Positions 1 through 11,863 of a stretch of DNA of 64,000 bases are shown here, piece by piece. The stretch comes from Lepidodermella squamata (lineage: Eukaryota; Gastrotricha): positions 1,612,001-1,676,000 of the forward strand of contig JBLDXI010000015.1 in NCBI GenBank assembly GCA_047495785.1, in the 5' to 3' direction. The notes under the pieces were generated by a model that had not been told where the DNA came from, did not search any database, and saw only the letters and a list, made by a program, of their open reading frames with translations. The position numbers and the translations under genes were made by a program. Position 1 is the first letter of the stretch, and each line of letters opens with the position of its first letter.

Positions 1-1557
1 ACAGCCAGAGACTCAATAAAAAATAACCACACAAAGCGGTCGATTAAGAAGATCATAAATGCCCAAACGTTTCGCAAATACTTACTCAGAATCACTCAGA
101 AAATGACAAGCCGGCATCACGCAATATTTACCGCATTTTTTCAGCGGAAGTAAAACCTTAATTCAACGCAAAACGAAAAACGTACCAAATTCGTAAACAT
201 CCAAAAAAAGTCTGACATTCGCTGCTAAAATATCCGCAAGGTGGTGATTACGCGGTATAATACTACTTTCCCTCAGTACTCCACATCAGTCAACAATTGC
301 AACGCAGGTATCCCTATGCAATTAGGGGCGCCAGTTAGGTATGCACTGCTTCTATTAAGTTGCTTAATAAAACAGCTCTTTGTAATACAATATAAGTTTC
401 TTATTCTGTGAACCCTTGAAATTTCCAGCCGCAACTCATATACTTGTAATGGCGCGGCTGCTATACTGGTTTAGACTGCCAAGCTTTTTAAGGATTATAA
501 GCTGGGGGATCAGGTGCAGGCAGAGCTGTGGTACATTGAGTTCTATTTGAGTCAAGTTAAAGCCTTTAAATTTCACGGCTTTCACAAATTTTTTGCCTCA
601 CGTAATTATAATTTGTTCGATTGAAAAATCAGTGCTTGGAACTCTAAAACACATGGAAATCCATATTACCTTGAGGCATATTATTTAAAGGTAGAAAAAA
701 TGATCAGCACTGGAATTTTTCTTATCATAGCGCTACCATATTGTTTAGCAATTATTTTTTAAATTACCACTAGCCGCAGAAGCTAAAACATATAGACCAC
801 GTGGCTATGCGTGATACGTGACTAGTTTTTTTCGGACCGTAAAACTGGTATTATAGTCAAGTTTATACGAGCATATTTAATTTTGAATTTTTATATAAGA
901 AATATTAATGAGGAATAATTATTTAAGGGTGATCTACTGTACATTTAAAATTAATATATCGTTTACTTTGCCTACATTTATCGCGAAGCTCCCAGACGTT
1001 CTGCCGTAATTTTCAGGTTGAGGGACATTCTCTCACCCACCCGTCTTCCAACTGCGCGCTGAGCGCATCCTATTTTTCTGTTGAATTTTCTGAAATATTT
1101 TCGAATATTTTTCAAACTTGCCGTGATAACTTCAGCCCAAAACTTAGTATTACAAGTTCATCGGTCTCAATTTGCCTTCTTCAAAACTTGGCTAAAACTT
1201 GGTTAAAAAATAGTTTTTCAACTTAGGGGACACGCTGTATGATTTTCCTTTCACTTCACTCTTCACTTGAGATTTTGACTTCTATGGTAGGCTTTTTTAT
1301 GTGCATAATCATCGAGATCACATCACATTTGCAGCGTAATAAATGTTATGAATTCAAAAATTGTAGCAGCTCAACCGAATATTCGTGGGAGTTCTGAGAG
1401 TGTGGTCTTCCTTTCATGCTTTCGTCCAAAATAATACCTTCCAGTATCTTATTGTTTTACCATCTAGAGATATTGGATACATATGAATCAGTTATTCCAA
1501 AATACCGGAAAAACCTGATCTTATACCGATTAATTTATTGTTTACCGGGCGTGCGCA
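1..1557. other. No gene recognised upstream of the first LicD gene
   Basis: No open frame of convincing length or composition and no tRNA is visible. The sequence is mixed AT-rich DNA. It probably includes the promoter and 5' UTR of the LicD gene that follows, but no specific motif can be defended. Confidence 0.5.
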
Positions 1558-3877
1558 GTGGAGCGTGTCGGTATTTTTATTACAACCTGCCCGCATCGCC
1601 TGCTCGCCGGCCCGCCCAATACTATGAACAACAACAAAAATAACAACAACAGCCCGGATCAAGCGATACTAGATAGCGATTATTCGTCTTGCACGGTTGC
1701 GCTCTTCACGCTTGTTGGCCGCACTTTCATCCAAGCAGCCACCTTAATGTCCCTCGCAGTGCGGCGACGGCGCGGGTCGTGCGCCCGATTTATCATCAGC
1801 TCAGGCCTAGCTCTAGTCACATTTTACATCGCAATCGCAATTTTGCAACAAGACGGCAATTACAACTCAAATTTCACGTATCAATTAACACCCCAGGGCT
1901 TGTTTGCAATCAACCGTGACGGAGAGCGGAAACCAAATACCGTCAACTTGAACCAGCCTATTGAAATTTCATCACCGAATTGTACCGAGAAAGATGCTGA
2001 GCTATGTGTCTTCCGGAGGCAGTTGATCTCGGCCGAGGACAGGCAGTTATTACGGCTCACTTTTGAAAAATGCTCAAGTGTTCTTATGCAACTCCCGAAA
2101 GCGGCGTACTTCCTCTACGGAACTTCCTTAGTCGGTTATTACCGCCATAATTCATCAATGATTCCGTGAGTTTTTCCGTTCTTTCCCGATATTTCTCTGA
2201 ATTTTAACTATAGTTGGGATGATTTTATCAATATTGCGCTATTTTCTACTGATATCGAGTTCGATTTGGCTAAAACAGTGCGAACATTCCACCACCTGTT
2301 GAAAACTGCCCTACCGCCTGGGGAGTACGGCATGCGATACGACCGGGAGCAGCATATCATCAAATGCTACGGTCTATTGGCGAAAAATTCGCGCCGAATC
2401 GAAGATCCGGCCATTTTCTGGCGTTGGCCTTACATTGAGATTCAAATAATGAATGTAACTCGCAATTCGAGAGGAAAAATTACAACAATAGTGGACCCTA
2501 ACTGGTCTGATTTTTCGGTAATTTTTAAATTCAAAATTAAATTAAATTTCAATTTAGGTTACATTTTTAAAAGATTTACATTTTCAATTTAATTTTTTTT
2601 AATTTTGAAATTATGAAAAAATTACTTTAATTTAATTTAAATCTTAACAATTTGAAATTTTATTTTTAGTACCCTGCTGAAATCGTTTTGCCGTTGAAAT
2701 CTATCGTTTTCGAGGGCTCCCCATCCTATGTCCCAGGCGATCCTTTACTCGCCCTGGAGCGAAACTACAACCCTTACACATGCCGCTCCCAGTATTACAG
2801 CCATCGATTAGAAAAAAGCCTACATTCGTCCGAGATCGTCAGTAGGCCGTGCCAGGATCTGCGGCATTTCGTCAATTTTACAAATCTCGACTTTTACGAC
2901 GACTACAACTCGGGCACGCCGTCGTGCGAGATCGGCAAGCTGAAAGATGACCCGAATCTGTGCGCGTTTTTGCCGCTATTAACGCCTCAGGACAAGGCTA
3001 ATGTTCTCAGGCTGATGTCGGTTTGTGTTGAAATGCTGGAAAAACTTACCGAGGCTAGTTATTTCCTGTACGGTGGGACTTTGATCGGCTACTGGCGACA
3101 TAATGGCACGATGATACCTTGGGATGATGACGGTGAGTGTAAATTTTTTAGGCTTTAGAATATTATTTAAAATTAGTAGGAAAATTAATTTAAATTTTTA
3201 AATTTTGAATTATTTGAATTATAATTAAACTTGTTAATTTTAGTTGATCTTGCCATTGTTCGAAACAATCCTAATCGGAACGAGTCTTTCTACGTTGACC
3301 AGCTGAGGGAGTTGGTCACGGAATACCCGGGCTATGCAATTCACTACATGGAAGATCAAGGCAAGCTGAAATGCTTCGGCACGCTATCGAGTAATTCGCG
3401 TAAAATCGGCCACGGTGAAGATTTCGAATGGCGCTGGCCGTTTGTTGACATTCAACTCATGCGGACCGAATTTGAAGGCGAAAAAATCGCCAATATCAGC
3501 GATCAGTCGGGCTTTGACAATTATTGGGTTAGTAATTCGAAATATAACAATCGTCGAAATTTTTTAAATGTTTTAGTATCCTGGGGATTTAATTTTCCCA
3601 CTGCAACGGGCCACGTTTGAATCATTGCAAGTTTGGGTACCAATTAACATTCAGGCCGCCCTGGAGAGAAATTATGACATTGAGCAGTGCACAGCTCCTT
3701 ATTACAAGTAATTACTGATTTTTCCGCAATTTTTTGAATTTTTACGATTTTTTTGATCGCAGTCATCGATTTGAAAGAGCTGTGGCAGATGAGCGGCAAG
3801 TTTCGCGGCCGTGCGTTCAATTGACCTCGTTGTACACTTTTACAAACATCGACGATCCTTATTACGACGTGTCGTGA
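1558..3877 (+). CDS. Tandem LicD/fukutin-like type II membrane protein (LicD A)
   Basis: Six exons: 1558-2165, 2214-2517, 2670-3132, 3244-3527, 3577-3707, 3763-3877. They join in frame to 634 aa (612 aa if the ATG at 1624 is used). A hydrophobic segment near residue 80 (FIISSGLALVTFYIAIAIL) predicts a signal anchor, so the catalytic part should face the Golgi or ER lumen. Two homologous halves follow. Half 1 has FLYGTSLVGYYRHNSSMIP then WDDFINIA; half 2 has FLYGGTLIGYWRHNGTMIP then WDDDVDLA. Each half ends with an FE..(Y/V).VP segment, a conserved Cys, a (T/S)HR-like motif and PC..L...FTN. LicD, fukutin and FKRP are nucleotidyl- or sugar-phosphate transferases that use an acidic DxD-type motif. 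It is complete only in half 2, so half 1 is probably regulatory or structural. Substrate unknown. An AATAAA lies at 4037. Confidence 0.85.
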
Positions 3878-4246
3878 TGACCTGACCTACTTCTGCTGGT
3901 GTAAAATTCGGTGCCGCTTTTTATTTCTATATAATTAAACAAACTACTGCGCAATCGGGGTCATGATCATTATTTTAGGCTTTTTCTATCATAATTCGCA
4001 GCGATATCTTGTCATTCAATACTTGGTTTTAATGAGAATAAAAAGGACGCAATCAACGCTGAAAAATTGGTTGAAATGATTAAAAAAAATTCGGGTTTTA
4101 ATTGGGAGTGCGCCACTTTAATTCCGAGTAATAATTCAAAATGTTGCTGTGAAATCTCGGAATTTCCATATTTGATGCGATTTTCCTGGAAAATGTCTGT
4201 CGGACTTGATGTTCACAATGATAATTACAAATGCTTACAGCCTATC

Positions 4247-6386
4247 ATGCCGCAAACTTACCGAAGTCGGCGCAGATTTCGACCGGCGTTTATCATCAAG
4301 TTGAGCCTGATTTTCTGCTCAATTGTGTTGTTATCCTATTTATTCTCGCATTGCGATTTCGACTCATCGGAGGATTACTATCTGTTGAAGTTGAAATTTC
4401 AAAAATATCGCAACATTTCAGCTGAAGAGGTTGAGTATTACGGCGAGGATTGCAGCGAGTCTGATCGCGATTTGTGCATCTTTCGGCGGCAAATCGACGA
4501 CGTGAAAGATTTCAGGCCGATGATGGTGACAACTCTAGAAAATTGTTTGAAAGTTCTCAACATGCTACATGGAACTACACATTTTCTCTACGCGTCTACT
4601 TTGCTCGGATATTATCGGCATAATTCATCAATAGTTCCGTAAGCGAATTTTCTCAATTTTTACAAAATAATCAAAATTCATGAATATTTGTTTTATAAAT
4701 TAAAAAAAAATCAGAAATGTCAAAAAAATTATATTTTAGTTAGCTGATTTCTTTGATTTTTCAGGTGGGACGATAGCTTGAACATAGCTCTCTTGCCTAC
4801 TGGCCATCGGCTTGATACAGCCACAGTTGTTCGAAATTTTCATCGCCTAGTGAAAGAAAAATTCAATCAAGCCGAGAATCAATATTCGATGATTTATAAC
4901 AAAAACGCCAAAGTGATCCTATTTTTCGGCACCAGCCCTCGAAATTCGAAACTCATCGCCAACGGCAATATTCCTCATGTATATTGGCGCTGGCCTTACG
5001 TCGCCGTGCAACTGCTCGAGCCAACTCACGGCCGGCATAGAAAATTGGTTCAAATTACTCAATCGCGCTTCAACACGTCATTCAAAGTCGAGACAATTCT
5101 GCCTGTTCGACAGGTTGTTTTCGAAGGCGTCGAGGTTAACGTACCCCACGACGTTCAGGTCATGCTTGAGCGATTCACGAACCCTGGCCAGTGCCGCAGT
5201 TTGACATTTTCGGCCCGGAAGGGTCGTTTCATCGACAACAGCTTCGTCAAACTTAAGCCATGCTCGGCGTTGGGAAATTTTGTTAAATTCACGAATTTAA
5301 ATCTCGCCAAGCCGAGTGGCCAATTAACGGCCGCTAAGACGCCCCAGTGCCAGATTGGCATCGACCGTGACGACCCACAGTTGTGCCTGTATCTTCCGGT
5401 TCTGAGCCAGGAAGAAAAGTCGAGAATGTTGGAGCTGCTCAGGGTGACTGTTAAAATTCTGGAGAGAGTGAAAGAGTCGCAATATTTCATCTACGCTGGG
5501 ACTTTGATTGGCTACTGGCGGCATAATCAATCGATCATACCTTGGGACGACGATGGTTAGTCAGTAAATGAATTTTTTCTGATTTTTTCAAATTATTTCA
5601 GATTTTTCAGAATTATTCAAAATTTTGAAATTTTGAAATTTTGAAGTTTTGAATTTTGAATTTCTTTCGGATTTTCGGAATTTTATTAATTTTTTTAAAT
5701 TCTGAAAAAATTCATAAATATTGCTAAATTATTATTATTTAAATTATAGCCGATATTGCTTTGGTGCAAATGAATCCTGACCTTGGCGATAATTACTACC
5801 TGCGCCAAATCAAGCACCTCCTGACCGATTATCACGGCTACGACATGAACTACCGAGCTGATCAGCACAAGTTGAAAATATTCGCAGCTTCATCTTCAAA
5901 TTCACGGCGAATCAACCAAGAAACCTACGCGTATGAATACCGATGGCCTTACGTCGACGTTTTCTTCATGCAAAATGAATACTCAGACGCGAATTATGGG
6001 AAAATTGAGTCGATCACCGATCCAAGTGACTCAACATTCAAGGTACACTGACACCTCTTATTTTATCGAATTTATTTAATTTTAAATTTTAGTTCAAAGC
6101 CAGCTGGGTTTTCCCGATTCGATCAGCCATTTTCGAGTCGATCCCTGTGAAAGTGCCTCATCGCATTGAAAAATTTCTCAAGCACACGTATGACCTTCAC
6201 ATGTGCAAGGCCAGCTATTGGAGCCACCGCGACGAAGGCCCTATCGACTGGGACCGCCAAGCTTCGAGACCGTGTCGCCAGCTCGATTTTATGTACAACT
6301 TTACGAATTTGCAGGATAATGATTACTATCACTATGATGATGATGGAAAGAATAATTTGGCCGAATATAATGAAAATGATGATTGA
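4247..6386 (+). CDS. Tandem LicD/fukutin-like type II membrane protein (LicD B)
   Basis: Four exons: 4247-4638, 4765-5555, 5750-6042, 6093-6386; in frame, 589 aa. I chose the ATG at 4247 because it places the anchor (FIIKLSLIFCSIVLLSYLF) about 20 residues from the N-terminus. The frame is open upstream to 4067, so a longer start is possible. Two LicD-like halves: half 1 HFLYASTLLGYYRHNSSIVP then WDDSLNIA (acidic triad incomplete), half 2 YFIYAGTLIGYWRHNQSIIP then WDDDADIA (complete). Both halves carry a (W/Y)RWPYV motif, which I infer belongs to the fold core. The gene sits 370 bp after LicD A in the same direction, a clear tandem duplicate, but it lacks two introns present in A. The tail is acidic, ending NENDD. 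Poly(A) signal AATAAA at 6393. Confidence 0.85.
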
Positions 6387-6590
6387 AATATCAATAAAAT
6401 ACCTGGATTAATAATAAATTATCATCGGGATTTCAAAATAAAAATTAAATGAGAGTGAAAATTTATTTCAAGCGAACAAAATTCACCATTAATTAAAAAT
6501 TCAGATTTTTATTTCAAAATGTAGTGATTTTCATTTATAAAAAAATTTCGAATAAAAAATATGAAATTTTTTAAATTATCCTCTTTAATT

Positions 6591-7510
6591 TTATCCGGAG
6601 CTTCCAGACCAATAGGGATAGCCAAAACCTCCGTTGCCGTTGCCGCTGGATAGAATAAAAACAAATGTTGCGATTTAAGATTTCGGACTAAACTAGCTTA
6701 CCATGGAGCGTAATTGCAGACCAGCATGGTTTTCAGGGTTCCGGCGTTAGCTAGGGCCGTGCACGTTGCACTTCCACATCCTATGTACAAGGTTGTATTC
6801 CAAACTACTTGCGTAAAATGTCCCACAACGGCAGTTGACGGACTTGCACCAGTTCCATAAACCTAAAAGGTGATTTTTTTATATTAAAACAAAATTAATT
6901 AAAATTGTGGAAAATTTCAAAAATATGCAAACAAATTATTTTTTTGTCATTTAAATGTTTTGAATATTCATTCGATTAAATAAAAATTAAATAAAATATT
7001 TTTTTAAAAATTTACCCAATTTTTATATTCTTCGTACCAACTGTCAATACCCGCAGACAAGTCTAAATAGGTCACGGAGGACGCGTAGATATTTTGCCCG
7101 ACACAATTACCCCACGTTGTATTAGCTGGGACCGTTCTTTGGGTACCGCTATCGTGGCTGAAATCACACTGAGCCGCTCGGCGGGCAGCAGTTAACGCCA
7201 GATCAGCATTCCAACTCAGCGATGGCAGAGACGGGCTAGCTGCCGGGGTGACATTAGCGCGATAGGTGTTATGCCGGCTGAGGGTGAGGTCAATAGAAAC
7301 AGGGTTGAAGTACAGAAAACGCGAGTTATTCGTCGAATTGCAAGAGCTGTGGTTGCCTGACGCGCCTGTAATGCAGCTATTGCCACTCGTGGCGTTCGGC
7401 TCCAGATTAGTCAGCGGGAAATCGGTGCCGGGATTTTTAGTCACCGAACTGCAAGCTTTGATGCCTCCGATAACAGCGATGATTAGTAAGGACAATGTGA
7501 AATGGATCAT
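6591..7510 (-). CDS. Secreted CAP-superfamily (CRISP/PR-1/SCP-like) protein
   Basis: Three exons on the minus strand: 7510-7016, 6862-6702, 6645-6591; in frame, 236 aa. An N-terminal signal peptide (MIHFTLSLLIIAVIGGIKAC) is followed by an N-glycosylation-rich linker, then a CAP domain. CAP hallmarks: LSRHNTYRANV near the domain start, an alternating WNADLALTAARRAAQC helix, GQNIY, the GHFTQVVW signature, and CNYAP near the end. A short Gly-rich tail (GNGNGGFGYPYWSGSSG) closes the protein. CAP proteins are secreted and disulphide-rich, with varied roles including sterol binding and protease-like or defence functions; no specific role can be read here. It is convergent with LicD B and separated from it by about 200 bp of AT-rich 3' sequence. 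Confidence 0.88.
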
Positions 7511-7922
7511 TTTGAGGCTGATATGAAATTTAGGCGCACCAATTTCGTGGGATGAAAATTAAACCAACCGCCGAGGCAGCGCGTTGCTATACAGTTTGGG
7601 CATTAGTCATGACGATCGGCTTATAGCGAAGCGCTTTGGTTTAGCGTGAGTAAAGCCGCACGGGTGGTGGCTACAACTTATACAACAGCCCACGCGCATG
7701 AAAAGATTGACGAATGTTCAACTTTCAACTATTTTCAGCTTTGCTTTATTAACCAGTACAGTGAAAATCGCTTATAGGATAGAAAATAGCGCTAGAAAAT
7801 ATTATAGAAATTAAGCCTCAACTCTGTTATTTAACCAAGGTTTGGCGGTAACAATAATTTCAAACCAAAGACACCATTTTTGTATGTAATAAGTTGGGAT
7901 TCGATTGCCAAAATGATGAAGC
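7511..7922. other. Divergent spacer between CAP gene and first tRNA array
   Basis: About 400 bp without a recognisable gene. It presumably holds the promoter of the CAP gene (minus strand). No conserved element is identifiable by eye. Confidence 0.4.
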
Positions 7923-7996
7923 TGCCCCCTGTGAGGATCGAACTCACGACCTCCAGATTATGAGACTGGCGCTCTAGCCAACTGAGCCAAGGAGGC
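7923..7996 (-). tRNA. tRNA-Met (CAT), elongator type
   Basis: 74-nt cloverleaf read on the minus strand, starting GCCTCCTTGGCTCAG, anticodon loop CTCATAA, T-loop GTTCGATC, acceptor closing with GGGGGC plus discriminator A. It lacks initiator tRNA hallmarks. First gene of tRNA array 1. Confidence 0.95.
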
Positions 7997-8082
7997 GCTT
8001 GTGGTCACCCTGGATCCTATTCTGACTTCGTAATTGAACATTGAACTATCTATTTATCAAAGCTGGGGAAAAATAGAAGCCG

Positions 8083-8154
8083 AGGCCCAGACGGGGATCG
8101 AACCCGCGACCTTCTGTTTACAAGACAGATGCTCTACCACTAAGCTACTGAGCC
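8083..8154 (-). tRNA. tRNA-Thr (TGT)
   Basis: 72-nt cloverleaf starting GGCTCAGTAGCTTAG, anticodon stem TCTGT/ACAGA with loop CTTGTAA, T-arm CGGGTTCGATCCCCG, acceptor CTGGGCC plus T. Array 1. Confidence 0.95.
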
Positions 8155-8222
8155 GGCTGATAGCTGAGCCCATCGTTGATTTTGGAAGAAGAGCCGGTGT
8201 GTTTATGATGACAAAAAATTGG

Positions 8223-8294
8223 CGACCCAGATGGGACTCGAACCCACAATCTCCGGCTCCGGAGGCCGACGCCTTACCATTAGGCCACTGGGCC
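8223..8294 (-). tRNA. tRNA-Arg (CCG)
   Basis: 72-nt cloverleaf starting GGCCCAGTGGCCTAATGG, anticodon loop CTCCGGA, T-arm TGGGTTCGAGTCCCA, discriminator G. Array 1. Confidence 0.95.
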
Positions 8295-8455
8295 GGCTTG
8301 AAACAGCAAATAGCGAAAGGCGTCCCGTTGAAGGTGAATTATTTCCAGATCCTCTGTTTGACAACAATTCATCTAATTATTTCTCCGCGAGTATAATGCA
8401 TGTGAAAGCAGCGAAATTGAATCACTATTTCGTTTGATACTGCAATGTTCACGAA

Positions 8456-8537
8456 GCTGCTATGCCCGAGTGGTTAAGGGGTCTGACTTGAAATCAGATG
8501 CGGTCTCCGCGCGTAGGTTCAAATCCTACTGGCAGCG
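8456..8537 (+). tRNA. tRNA-Ser (TGA)
   Basis: 82-nt type II tRNA with a long variable arm. It starts GCTGCTATGCCCGAG, anticodon loop CTTGAAA, T-loop GTTCAAATC, discriminator G. The only member of array 1 on the plus strand. Confidence 0.95.
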
Positions 8538-8838
8538 ATAACATTTTTGGATTTCGATGACGACGATTCATCCGTCAAATCCGATATATCAAGGTTACTC
8601 GGTACCGATACTCGGTTTTTAATTTCCAGTTCCCAAATGCTCTAAATTATTTTCCTGCATCTTCGACCGAAAAAATAAAAGGAACAATTCCGATGAATAA
8701 AAAAAACGTGTGAAATTGATAATGAAATGGCAGAGTCGGATTTATTTTCTGTGTTCAGCACATCTCTGTTACTAAAAACAAAACCAGTTCAAGCTTTACC
8801 TCAAAACTCAAAGAAATGCTTTCAAAATGAAAAAGGGA

Positions 8839-8912
8839 AGGTTCCGGCGGGGTTCGAACCCGCGACCTTCTGCGTGTAAAGCAGACGTGATGAACCACTA
8901 CACAACGGAACC
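8839..8912 (-). tRNA. tRNA-Val (TAC)
   Basis: 74-nt cloverleaf starting GGTTCCGTTGTGTAG, anticodon stem TCTGC/GCAGA with loop TTTACAC, T-arm CGGGTTCGAACCCCG. Array 1. Confidence 0.95.
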
Positions 8913-8979
8913 TGTTGATACTGAGGATCAAATGCACAGCTTTGAAGATTCGTTAAATTTAGTTCTAGTTTCAAAAATT

Positions 8980-9051
8980 TGGAGATGCCGGGGTTTGAAC
9001 CCGGGACATCTTACATGCAAAGCAAGCGCTCTACCACTGAGCTACATCCCC
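8980..9051 (-). tRNA. tRNA-Ala (TGC)
   Basis: 72-nt cloverleaf starting GGGGATGTAGCTCAG, anticodon TGC in TTTGCATG, T-loop GTTCAAAC, acceptor CATCTCC plus A. Array 1. Confidence 0.95.
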
Positions 9052-9123
9052 ACATGATTTCAAGGGACCTAAATCCTCTTTAATGGCAATGGGACCTTTT
9101 TGAAGTTTGAAAAAGGTTCGGCG

Positions 9124-9196
9124 AGGTTCCGGCGGGGTTCGAACCCGCGACCTTCTCCGTGTGAAGGAGACGTGATAACCACTACACTACGGAACC
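9124..9196 (-). tRNA. tRNA-Val (CAC)
   Basis: 73-nt cloverleaf starting GGTTCCGTAGTGTAG, anticodon stem TCTCC/GGAGA with loop TTCACAC. It is close in sequence to the neighbouring tRNA-Val(TAC). Array 1. Confidence 0.95.
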
Positions 9197-9268
9197 TGGA
9201 TACTAAGTTCAGCTCCGGCGTCAAACACTCGTTTGAAACCTCGATCTTCTGCCAAGCGATAGCAAAAG

Positions 9269-9340
9269 TTCCCTGACCGGGAATCGAACCCGGGCCGCCG
9301 CGGTGAGAACGCGGAATCCTAACCACTAGACCATCAGGGA
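9269..9340 (-). tRNA. tRNA-Glu (CTC)
   Basis: 72-nt cloverleaf starting TCCCTGATGGTCTAG, anticodon stem CCGCG/CGCGG with loop TTCTCAC, T-arm CGGGTTCGATTCCCG. Array 1. Confidence 0.95.
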
Positions 9341-9413
9341 GCATGAACATGGAATTTGATTAGAATGTGACCTTCGTTAGGAATTAGAATTCTAATTGTC
9401 AAAAAGTTGAAGC

Positions 9414-9487
9414 TGCCCCCTGTGAGGATCGAACTCACGACCTCCAGATTATGAGACTGGCGCTCTAGCCAACTGAGCCAAGGAGGC
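9414..9487 (-). tRNA. tRNA-Met (CAT), elongator type
   Basis: Same sequence as the tRNA at 7923-7996. The two Met genes bracket array 1, consistent with a tandem or circularly permuted repeat unit. Confidence 0.95.
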
Positions 9488-9753
9488 GCTCTTAGAGTTC
9501 GTCTTTTATCTTTACCCTGTAACGGTTTAATAAAGTTACAGTTTTCTATGAAAAAAGATTATCGTGGTCAATGAAATCGTTTAAAACTGAGATAGCATGC
9601 GCTATAGTTTCTGTTATGAGTGTGCATATCCTCCCATTTATTCTCAGAATTTTTTATCGTTGAGATATAGCGTCCATTATCACTATTCCTAATTGCTTGA
9701 TAATTAAAACAGTACGCAGATGCTCTTTGCCCGCCATTGCCAAAGCTTTCACA

Positions 9754-10787
9754 ATGACAGCAACACTAGCACGCCATTTCCTAATTATCGGTGCATTGGT
9801 GGCTATAAATGTTAAACTCAGCCACGCAGTAGAGTGCTACGACGTTTGGGCTGATGGCGATGATAGAAAATTTCCGACAGACAAGACCAATCTCAATAAG
9901 ACTACTTGTGAAGGAGAATTTGCATCATGCTGGGTAGATTACTCTTCATTCATACTACCACAAATTCATAACTTCGATTTTCAGAAAGAGATAGATTACG
10001 AAACTCGGCATTATCCCAACGGATCAAAAGAGATAACAGTAAGGGTCCACTGGGGTTGCAGCAACGGCAGGTGGCCTATTGTTGGATATTTCAAGTGCGG
10101 CGAGCCGAGTGAAGCTAGTTTGGGGACGATCTACGGGATGAATGATAACTTGATAGGGTACCATGCGACCTGCTCCTGCTGCGGTGATCTATGCAACGAC
10201 GAGCGGCTTGACGATCAGTGCAATACCAAGCCTGTATTCGACGGCAGGGAATGCTATTCCAATGCTAATGTGAGTAATGACCCTTTGAATGGAGATAATC
10301 TTTCCATGATGTTTTCAGGCTACTCATTCGAATCCATCGGTTTCAAGTACCGACACTCTGGCAATTCCTATAACTAAGTCCATGGCATGTTTCGTAAGGG
10401 ATTCTATCTGTAATCGCCAGCCGGCTTTATTCAGTTCTTTAGAAAGTATCTCGTAATGACAAGGGTGCGATTGGTTACAAATGGGGCGCAGTAAACTTGC
10501 CGCATGGTACGGAATGCGGTTACAGCGTTAACACAATTGAACCGGGCTACCATGGGAAATTCTGCTCATGTTGCGGAAACATGTGCAATGGCGCTTTAAT
10601 GGACTCAATTACGGCAGACGGGACAAGTTGCGACTTTTCGAGTGGGTCGACCACCCAAGTCCCTGGTTCTACGACCGAGGCGGGTGATGAAGTAACAGAC
10701 ACGGGCCCAGTTGTCGGAGGAGTCTTGGGTACCTTCTTCGCGATTTCAGTTCTAATCATAGCAGCTCTGTCGTATGTTTCACTTTGA
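9754..10787 (+). CDS. Two-domain Ly6/uPAR-like (three-finger fold) GPI-anchored protein
   Basis: Three exons with two 49-bp introns: 9754-10269, 10319-10393, 10443-10787; in frame, 311 aa. The ATG at 9754 gives a clean signal peptide (TLARHFLIIGALVAINV...SHA); an upstream in-frame ATG exists at 9697. Two Cys-rich repeats start with ECYDVWADGD and ECYSNAN. Each ends in the Ly6-type CxCCGxxCN block (CSCCGDLCN, CSCCGNMCN). A Ser/Thr-rich linker and a hydrophobic C-terminus (VVGGVLGTFFAISVLIIAALSYVSL) look like a GPI-attachment signal, though a short TM tail is possible. Ly6 proteins act at the cell surface as ligands, receptors or modulators; partner unknown. The frame is also open across intron 1, but only the spliced version restores the ACF segment that matches domain 1 (SCWVDYS). 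The middle exon is the least certain part. Confidence 0.75.
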
Positions 10788-11763
10788 ATTCGGTTTATCA
10801 AGCCGATTTCCCATTTCTTAAATAGGTATTACATTTACCGGTCAAGGAAGCGTAACTACACCAGATACACTGATCGGATAGAGTATCCTCAAAGTGCAGA
10901 CTTGGAGTAGCCGAAAGAATGATTCAGTGGGTAACAGATGATACTGCGACCATAATTTTTTGGCTTGTAAACATGTTCGTTGTTCGTTTAATAAACCCAA
11001 AGAAACTTAGTGCCTGCTTGTTATACCGAATTGAGACAATTCATAGGAGCAATTAGGAAAGAAAAATAAAGTATTTTCCAAAACTACATTCTGGGCTTTA
11101 ATGGGCTTTAATGGGCTTTATATGGGTTTCAGCTTTTCTCAAGTTTTCCAGTCAGATTCTTTTGAGCTATCGAAAGCCGCTTTCCGGAAGTCCGGACGAT
11201 CTTCATCAGGTACCCGATTTACATGGGTAATTTTGAGGTCATATTGACTCCGGGCCAGAATTAGGTGCTGGGGCAACTCATCCTGGTGTATCCATACCTC
11301 AAGTTGAGTGTCAATTAAATTTGCTACTATCTTGCTTTGCCATCACGGAAGCAGCAGCAGACAGAGACTACAATTAACTGCATGACAAATTCGCGCTCGC
11401 AGCCAGGTATAGCAAAGCTTGTGCAGCTCATTGTGTTGCCTCCATTACGAGTAATAATAGCTGCCAGCTCAGCAACAATGCCACAAAGCTGAAAATAACA
11501 ACTATAGTAATATGAAGACGTGCGCACGAATTTCTCGTGGACACTTGTTCGGAGGAGTTGCACAGTTAAATTTTAGCTCAGCAAACCAAAATGACGTATA
11601 TTGTTTTTTTGCGTGAAACCCTGATGGTGATGCTTTCTTCGCTTGTTTCCCTTCCCCTTCGGCATGCTTGACACATCGTTGGCTCGACTTGAGCGGGTTT
11701 ATCGGGTCGATTCTCTCCTCTCTTATAAACTCTCTTATCCCAGCTACGGATCAATTTCAAGGG

Positions 11764-11812
11764 TTCAGGGTTAAAGTTGAAGTTAGGGTTAGGATTAGGG
11801 TTAGGGTAAGGG
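11764..11812. repeat. Degenerate interstitial TTAGGG tract
   Basis: TTAGGG-like units are visible in GTTAGGGTTAGGATTAGGG and the adjacent GTTAGGGTAAGG, preceded by looser GGGTT units. This is a short interstitial telomere-like sequence, not a terminus. Confidence 0.55.
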
Positions 11813-11863
11813 GCTGCTTATATATGCAAGTGAGGGTCATTCATACTGAAATAAAGTTCCTTC

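Noticed and set aside
1020-1260. End of a transposon suggested by GGGGACACGCTGTATG near 1227
   Set aside because: No matching inverted partner was found in the neighbouring sequence.
8034-9350. Several open frames of 60-120 aa over the first tRNA array
   Set aside because: They translate tRNA genes and their flanks; the same peptides reappear wherever the tRNA genes are repeated.
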